Source of the DNA: Rhizobiaceae bacterium
Lineage (GTDB): Bacteria; Pseudomonadota; Alphaproteobacteria; Rhizobiales; Rhizobiaceae
Reading direction: 5' to 3'
DNA length: 64,000 bases
Assembly: GCA_017643025.1 (NCBI GenBank)
Contig: JAEPOG010000002.1
Location: forward strand, 62,001 to 126,000
Shown: piece after piece, positions 58,929 to 64,000 of the stretch
How positions within the stretch are numbered: position 1 is the stretch's first letter
How the letters are laid out: each line of letters begins with the position of its first letter
Notes under the pieces: model-generated
Told to the model about the DNA's origin: nothing
Database searches by the model: none
The model's input: only the letters and a program-made list of their open reading frames with translations
Translations under genes and position numbers: made by a program

Positions 58929-59915
58929 CTAAACCTTCTCCCAGGCGTCGCTCTCGCCCGCCCGGTAGATGGCGTCGATCATCTTCTGGTTCTTCACCGA
59001 ATCCTCGAGCGAGAAATACGGCACGTCTTCGCCGGCGACCTTGCGGGCGAAAGCCTCGGCCTGCAGGCGGTATTGCTTGACGTCGGCGAACCGGAAGCGC
59101 GTCGCTTCCGAGTGGCTGCGGTTGTGGAGGATGATCGCCTGGTCGCCGAAGCTGCCGGCGTTGAAGGACGATTCGACCTCAAGATAGCCCTCGTCGCCGT
59201 GGAAGATCATCGCCTGGCGCAGGGCAAGCTGTGTCGAGACATAGAATGACAATTCGAAGGCGCCGAAGTCGGCCTTGATGCTGGAATAGACGTCGGTGCC
59301 GAATTTCGGGTCGCGGTCAACGCGGGCCTGCACCTTACGCGGCTCCTCGCCGCTGACGAAGCGGGTCGTCACCGTCGGGTAGACGCCGATGTCCGGCAGC
59401 GCGCCGCCGCCCAGCTCGGGGCGGTTGCGCATATTGACCGGATCGACATTGTGGTAGGCGAACGCGCCCTGCACATGCCGCAGCTTGCCGATGGCGCCGC
59501 CGCGCACGAGCTCGCGCACCTTCAGCCATTGCGGATGGTAGGTGACCATGAAGGCCTCGGAGACGACGACCTTGTTGCGGTCGCGCGCTTCGATCACCGG
59601 GGCGATGTCGTCGGCCTTCAGCGCCAGCGGCTTTTCAACCAGCACGTGTTTGCCGGCGTCCGCGGCCTTCACCGCCCATTCGACGTGCTGCGAGGTGGGA
59701 AGCGGGATGTAGACGCCGTCGATGACGTCGGAAGCCAGCATCTCCTCATAGGAGCCGAACGCATGCGGCGCGCCGGTCTGCGCCGCGAGCTGTTGCGCCT
59801 TGCCCAGATCGCGGCTGGCAATCGCCGCCAGCACGCCGTTGCTTGCATCCTGGATCGCCGGAATGAGCTGTTCGCGACCGATCTTCGCGGTCGACAGGAT
59901 TCCCCATCGAAACAT
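58929..59915 (-). CDS. Gfo/Idh/MocA family oxidoreductase
   Basis: 328 residues. The N-terminal Rossmann domain starts [20 protein letters not shown] and includes [31 protein letters not shown] (the EKP motif). The C-terminal domain has [15 protein letters not shown]. It uses NAD(P) on a sugar, inositol or dihydrodiol-like substrate, which is not known here. GGGAGG seven bases before ATG 59915 fixes the start; the frame open to 60419 upstream is noncoding. Confidence 0.9.
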   Translation of the reverse strand: MFRWGILSTAKIGREQLIPAIQDASNGVLAAIASRDLGKAQQLAAQTGAPHAFGSYEEMLASDVIDGVYIPLPTSQHVEWAVKAADAGKHVLVEKPLALKADDIAPVIEARDRNKVVVSEAFMVTYHPQWLKVRELVRGGAIGKLRHVQGAFAYHNVDPVNMRNRPELGGGALPDIGVYPTVTTRFVSGEEPRKVQARVDRDPKFGTDVYSSIKADFGAFELSFYVSTQLALRQAMIFHGDEGYLEVESSFNAGSFGDQAIILHNRSHSEATRFRFADVKQYRLQAEAFARKVAGEDVPYFSLEDSVKNQKMIDAIYRAGESDAWEKV

Positions 59916-59977
59916 TTTTTCGCCTCCCGAAATAATTCGCGGCAAGCTACCCCTGCGGGAAGGAAAAGGAAAGCGCG

Positions 59978-60580
59978 CTACCAGGGTTCGATGCTGAGTT
60001 CCGGCCAGCAGGCCTTCGCCCGTGCGCCCTTCGCCTCGTGGGTGGTGCGGTTGTCCATCGCGCGGTTGGGAAAAATCCAGAACGCGAAGATGCCGTCGAG
60101 CCCGAACGGAGCCACAAGTTCCAGCCTGTCGTCGGGCAGCAAGCGGACGCCGACCGCATGGGCCTGCGAGGCAAAATACTCCACCGAGTGCGCCGAGCTG
60201 CGGTATTGCGGGCATTGCCGGCCGAATTTCCCCGGGTACCACAGATGCACCCGCGCCTGGTTCCGGATTTCGACCGGCAGGGGCAGGTCGGCGAAGAAGG
60301 GTTCCGCACGCCGGATCACCGCATCCTCGGCTTCGTAAGAAACGTCGCGATCGTCGAAATAGAAGATATCGATATCGTTGATGCCGTGCCCGCCCGACCG
60401 CCCGGTGAGTGTGTTCCACACCGTGTTGTAGAGCACGCCGGAGACGATCAGCCAGTCGGGCAGGTCGAGCTCACGCGCGGCGACCAGGGCCGCGCGGACG
60501 GTCGGATCGTTCCAGACGATGTCCAGAAAGACCCGTCGCTGTTCCCCGTCGGGCAGGCCGGCATAGCGAAGGCAATCCAT
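59978..60580 (-). CDS. Nucleotidyltransferase-like protein (NTP_transf_6 type)
   Basis: 200 residues. [29 protein letters not shown] contains a DIDIFYFD acidic motif like the nucleotidyltransferase metal site, and [15 protein letters not shown] [11 protein letters not shown] follows. These are typical of the DUF925/NTP_transf_6 family in proteobacteria, whose substrate is not known. It is 62 bases upstream of the Gfo/Idh gene on the same strand. Confidence 0.8.
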   Translation of the reverse strand: MDCLRYAGLPDGEQRRVFLDIVWNDPTVRAALVAARELDLPDWLIVSGVLYNTVWNTLTGRSGGHGINDIDIFYFDDRDVSYEAEDAVIRRAEPFFADLPLPVEIRNQARVHLWYPGKFGRQCPQYRSSAHSVEYFASQAHAVGVRLLPDDRLELVAPFGLDGIFAFWIFPNRAMDNRTTHEAKGARAKACWPELSIEPW

Positions 60581-60622
60581 GCCGCCATTGGACGGCGATT
60601 CGCCGCCCCGGACAATGGCCCG

Positions 60623-63070
60623 CTAGCTGCGCAGCACGCCGCCGGTCTGCTTGGTCACGTTTTCGACGATCTTCGCCGCCAGCGCCTCGAAATCTTCGTC
60701 GGTCAGGGTCTTCTCGACCGGCTGAATGGCAACCTCGATGGCGAGCGACTTCTTGCCTTCGCCTAGCGACGCCCCTTCGAACAGGTCGAAGACCCGCACA
60801 CCGGTGATCAGCTTCCGGTCTGCGGATGCCGCCGCGCGGGTCAGCGTCTGCGCCTGCACGTCGCGATCGACGACGAAGGCGAAGTCGCGCTTCACTGCCT
60901 GCAACGGCGAGATGTCGAGGCGCGGCTTGGTGCGCGTCGCCTTGGCCTTGGGCTCGGGCACCGCGTCGATGAAGACCTCGAAGCCGCAGAGCGGCCCGCT
61001 GACGTCGAGCGCCTCGAGCGTGCGCGGATGGAATTCGCCGAAGGTGCCGAGCACGTTTTTCGGACCAAGCTTAATCAGCCCAGAGCGGCCGGGGTGATAC
61101 CAGTCGGGCCCACCCGGTTCGATCTGCAGATTGGCCACCGGCGCGCCGCAAGCCTCAAGAGCCGCAATCGCGTCGGCCTTGGCGTCGAACACGCCGACTT
61201 CGCCGGCATCGCCCGCCCAGTGGCGGCCCTGCCCGTCCATGCGAGCTGTGCCACGCCGCACACCGGCGGCAACACGGCGCTGGCCTTCCGGTTCGTCGCT
61301 CTCATATGTGCCCGACACCTCAAACAGCGCGACGTCGGCGAAGCCGTGATTGGCGTTGCGCTGCGCCGCAGCCAGCAACCCCGGCAGCAGCGAGGGGCGC
61401 ATGTCGGACATGTCGGCGGCAATCGGGTTGGCGAGGCGCATGTTCTCCGCACCGCCGCCGAACAGCACTGCGTGCTCATGCGGGATGAACGACCAGGTGA
61501 CGGCTTCCATCATGCCGCGCGAGGCAAGCGCCCGCTTGGCGGTGCGCGTGCGCACCTGCAGCGTGGTCAGCGTGCGGCCGTTGACGGCGTTGTGGGCTGT
61601 CATGGGCTGCGGGTCGATGCGGTCGACGCCATGAATGCGCATCACTTCCTCGGCGAGATCGGCCTTGCCCTCAACGTCCGGCCGCCATGACGGAACGACG
61701 AAGCGGATCGTTTCGCCGTCCTTATCGCCCTTCGGCATGAATCCGAGACGGTTGAGGATGCCGACGCTCTCTTCGCGTCCGACATCGAGACCGGTCAAGC
61801 GCTTCGTTTCGGCGAGCGGGAAATCAACTTCGCGATAATGATGACCGGTTTCGCCGACAATTTCGCCCTCCTTCGAGGTCGGGTTGCCGAGAACGACTTC
61901 CGGCTCGGTCGGTTGGCCGCCGCACAGCTCCATCACCAGCCGGGTGCCAAGCTCCAGCCCGGCGCCCATGAATTCGGGATCGGTGCCGCGCTCGAAGCGG
62001 TAGCGCGCATCGGTGATGATGCCGAGGTCGCGGCCGGTGCGGGCGGTGGTCAGCGGGTCCCAAAGCGCCGATTCGATCAGCACGTCGGTGGTGTTCTCGT
62101 CGCAGCCGGAGAGCTCACCACCCATGATGCCGGCGATCGATTCGACGCCGCTCTCGTCGGCGATCACGCACATTCCCGGCGACAGCTCGTATTCGCGCCC
62201 GTCGAGCGCCAGCACCTTCTCGCCGGCCCTGGCGTCGCGCACGGTGAGGTTGCCCTTCACCTTCGCCGCGTCGAAGACGTGCAGCGGGCGGCCGCGGTCG
62301 AATGTGACGTAGTTGGTGACGTCGACCAGCGCATTGATGGGGCGCAGGCCGATGGCGATCAGCCGCTGCTGCATCCATTTCGGCGACGGGCCGTTCTTCA
62401 CGCCGCGCACGAGCCGAAGCGCGAAACCCGGACACATGTCCGGGTTCTCGATAGTCACCTTGACCGGGCATTCGCCCTTACCATCGACAGGTTCCACCGC
62501 CCCCGGCTTCAGCGTGCCGAGACCCGCCGCGGCGAGATCGCGGGCGATGCCGTGCACGCCCGTCGCGTCGGGACGGTTGGGCGTCAGGCCGATCTCGATG
62601 ACGGGATCATCGAGTTTCGCCCATGCGGCGAATGACGTGCCGACCGGCGCGTCCTCGGGGAGGTCGATGATGCCGTCATGCTCGTCGGAGATCATCAGCT
62701 CGCGCTCGGAACACATCATGCCGCGGCTTTCGACGCCGCGGATGGTGCCAACCGAAAGCATGGTGTCGATGCCGGGAACATAGGTGCCGGGCGCAGCGAA
62801 AGCGCCAACGAGGCCGGCGCGCGCGTTCGGGGCACCGCATACGACCTGGACCGGCGCGCCGGAGCCGGTGTCAACCGAGAGCACGCGGAGGCGATCGGCG
62901 TCCGGATGCTGCTCGGCGGTCAGCACTTTCGCAATGACGAAAGGCTTGAGCGAGGCCTTGTCGTCGACCGACTCGACCTCGAGGCCGATCATGGTCAGCT
63001 TCTCGACGATCTCGTCGAGCGAAGCTTCGGTTTCGAGGTGGTCCTTGAGCCAGGAAAGGGTGAATTTCAT
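60623..63070 (-). CDS. pheT: Phenylalanine-tRNA ligase beta subunit
   Basis: 815 residues. The N-terminal [21 protein letters not shown], the OB-fold tRNA-binding domain (about 40-150), the B3/B4 editing part, the B5 region and the C-terminal ferredoxin-like anticodon-binding domain are in the usual order. It forms the alpha2-beta2 synthetase with PheS and carries tRNA contacts and editing. The ATG overlaps the stop of the GFA gene (ATGA at 63067-63070). Confidence 0.97.
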   Translation of the reverse strand: MKFTLSWLKDHLETEASLDEIVEKLTMIGLEVESVDDKASLKPFVIAKVLTAEQHPDADRLRVLSVDTGSGAPVQVVCGAPNARAGLVGAFAAPGTYVPGIDTMLSVGTIRGVESRGMMCSERELMISDEHDGIIDLPEDAPVGTSFAAWAKLDDPVIEIGLTPNRPDATGVHGIARDLAAAGLGTLKPGAVEPVDGKGECPVKVTIENPDMCPGFALRLVRGVKNGPSPKWMQQRLIAIGLRPINALVDVTNYVTFDRGRPLHVFDAAKVKGNLTVRDARAGEKVLALDGREYELSPGMCVIADESGVESIAGIMGGELSGCDENTTDVLIESALWDPLTTARTGRDLGIITDARYRFERGTDPEFMGAGLELGTRLVMELCGGQPTEPEVVLGNPTSKEGEIVGETGHHYREVDFPLAETKRLTGLDVGREESVGILNRLGFMPKGDKDGETIRFVVPSWRPDVEGKADLAEEVMRIHGVDRIDPQPMTAHNAVNGRTLTTLQVRTRTAKRALASRGMMEAVTWSFIPHEHAVLFGGGAENMRLANPIAADMSDMRPSLLPGLLAAAQRNANHGFADVALFEVSGTYESDEPEGQRRVAAGVRRGTARMDGQGRHWAGDAGEVGVFDAKADAIAALEACGAPVANLQIEPGGPDWYHPGRSGLIKLGPKNVLGTFGEFHPRTLEALDVSGPLCGFEVFIDAVPEPKAKATRTKPRLDISPLQAVKRDFAFVVDRDVQAQTLTRAAASADRKLITGVRVFDLFEGASLGEGKKSLAIEVAIQPVEKTLTDEDFEALAAKIVENVTKQTGGVLRS

Positions 63071-63489
63071 TCGCTTGTTCCGTCAGGTCTCGGCACGCTG
63101 GTTCCGACATGGCGCGGCAGCGCGTCGGGCATGTGCACATAGGGAAGCTGCTGGCGCACATAGGCGTGCATCTGCGGCTTGAATTCCTCGGGCGCGTCCA
63201 TGGCGCCGAGCACGATCCAGATGTCGTCGGGCAAACGCTCGTCGAGATAGGCGATCGGCGCGCCGCAGGTGCCGCAGAAGGTGCGTCTCACCGGGCCGTT
63301 GGCGAAGCTCCTGGGCTCCTCGCCGGCGAAGACGAGGACTTCCGCCTTGAAGCCGACAAATGCCGAGACCGGTGCGCCCGATGCATGCCGACAGTCGGCG
63401 CAATGGCAGTAGCTGACGTGATGCGGCGCAGCCGACGCCTCGAACCGCACCGCGCCGCAGCGGCAGCCGCCGGTGTGGGGCAGGGTCAT
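63067..63489 (-). CDS. GFA-family (glutathione-dependent formaldehyde-activating-like) protein
   Basis: 140 residues with the zinc pattern of the GFA/CENP-V fold: [24 protein letters not shown], and [12 protein letters not shown]. The family was named for glutathione-dependent formaldehyde activation, but most members are of unknown function. The gene is coupled by ATGA to pheS upstream (stop at 63486) and to pheT downstream (start 63070), so it is translated as part of the pheS-pheT operon. Confidence 0.9.
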   Translation of the reverse strand: MTLPHTGGCRCGAVRFEASAAPHHVSYCHCADCRHASGAPVSAFVGFKAEVLVFAGEEPRSFANGPVRRTFCGTCGAPIAYLDERLPDDIWIVLGAMDAPEEFKPQMHAYVRQQLPYVHMPDALPRHVGTSVPRPDGTSE

Positions 63490-64000
63490 GCGCTCAGGCC
63501 TCCGAACAGCGTCGGCATATCGAGCGGGCGGAAGCCGTAGTGCGACAGCCAGCGCACATCGGCGTCGAAGAAGGCGCGCAAATCCGGCATGCCGTATTTC
63601 AGCATCGCGATGCGGTCGATGCCCATGCCCCAGGCGAAGCCCTGGTATTCGTCGGGATCGAGCCCACCGAAGCGCAGCACGTTGGGGTGAACCATGCCGC
63701 AGCCGAGGATCTCCATCCAGTCGGAGCCCTGGCCGAACAGCACCTCGCCAGGCCGCGAGCGGTCGCACTGGATGTCCACTTCGAGCGACGGCTCGGTAAA
63801 GGGGAAAAATGACGGCCGGAAGCGCATGTTGAGCGACGGCACCTCGAAGAACGCCTTGCAGAACTCCTCCAGCACCCACTTCATGTTGGCGACATTCGCG
63901 GTCTTGTCGATCACCAGCCCCTCGAGCTGGTGGAACATCGGCGAGTGCGTGGCGTCGAAGTCGCAGCGATAGGTCTTGCCGGGGATGACAATGCGGATCG
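63486..64000 (-). CDS. pheS: Phenylalanine-tRNA ligase alpha subunit, 3' part
   Basis: The frame is open from the window edge to a stop at 63486, 171 residues of the class II catalytic core: [23 protein letters not shown] (motif 2), [13 protein letters not shown], then the [11 protein letters not shown] and [13 protein letters not shown] segment of motif 3. It makes Phe-tRNA with PheT. The N-terminal coiled coil and motif 1 lie beyond the window. Confidence 0.96.
   Translation of the reverse strand, partial: IRIVIPGKTYRCDFDATHSPMFHQLEGLVIDKTANVANMKWVLEEFCKAFFEVPSLNMRFRPSFFPFTEPSLEVDIQCDRSRPGEVLFGQGSDWMEILGCGMVHPNVLRFGGLDPDEYQGFAWGMGIDRIAMLKYGMPDLRAFFDADVRWLSHYGFRPLDMPTLFGGLSA

Overview
The window reads as chromosome of a GC-rich alphaproteobacterium of the order Rhizobiales, most likely of the Mesorhizobium/Phyllobacteriaceae type. 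The evidence is the gene families and their order: FYDLN-acid protein/aroA/cmk/rpsA, gshB/comM, a complex I NDUFA9-like protein next to uppP and queG, and pmtA beside dnaJ/dnaK. An RpoH promoter of the alphaproteobacterial type lies upstream of dnaK, and a GTTC-N7-GTTC LexA box lies upstream of comM. A fused glycine/sarcosine/dimethylglycine methyltransferase suggests a salt-exposed habitat. The genus call is inference.

Layout. 1-1.7 kb: end of a trypsin-like protease, then two tandem copies of a small secreted protein gene. 1.7-4.6 kb: desaturase and the pseudouridine catabolism pair psuK-psuG. 4.7-5.7 kb: PAS-GGDEF cyclase. 5.9-10.3 kb: a coupled tyrA-pheA-aminotransferase operon followed by two unrecognised genes, one with two membrane helices. 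10.4-18.3 kb: tRNA-Ala, FYDLN protein, a CP4-like aroA, an SDR, a VOC protein, a low-GC islet (DUF1508 and MltR-like), a repeat-rich gap, cmk and rpsA. 18.4-28.3 kb: Fur/Zur regulator, NDUFA9-like, TauE, uppP, GST, queG, mepA, glk, dapB, gpmA. 28.3-30.2 kb: tRNA-Leu, with a near-exact copy of its 3' end 1.8 kb downstream, so probably an old integration scar. 30.2-39.8 kb: small membrane and cell-wall genes, a sugar dehydrogenase/lactonase pair, a GGDEF-EAL protein, a polyprenyl-linked glycosyltransferase cluster and gshB.

39.9-48.2 kb is the most striking part. comM (yifB) is split inside its Walker A region by a 6742-bp element. The element carries a large serine recombinase, a ParB-like protein, and a two-gene restriction-modification system made of a nuclease-methyltransferase fusion plus a specificity subunit. 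Both att sites can be rebuilt: attP and attB are each imperfect palindromes centred on the same CT dinucleotide, and excision would restore a 510-codon comM in frame.

48.2-64 kb: BTLCP peptidase, phaZ, GNAT, DUF1330, pyrF, FMN reductase, pmtA, dnaJ, dnaK, the fused betaine-synthesis methyltransferase, a Gfo/Idh/MocA oxidoreductase, a nucleotidyltransferase-like protein, and pheS-GFA-pheT, where a GFA-family gene is translationally coupled between the two synthetase subunits.

All functional calls come from reading motifs and family patterns by eye. No database search was run.
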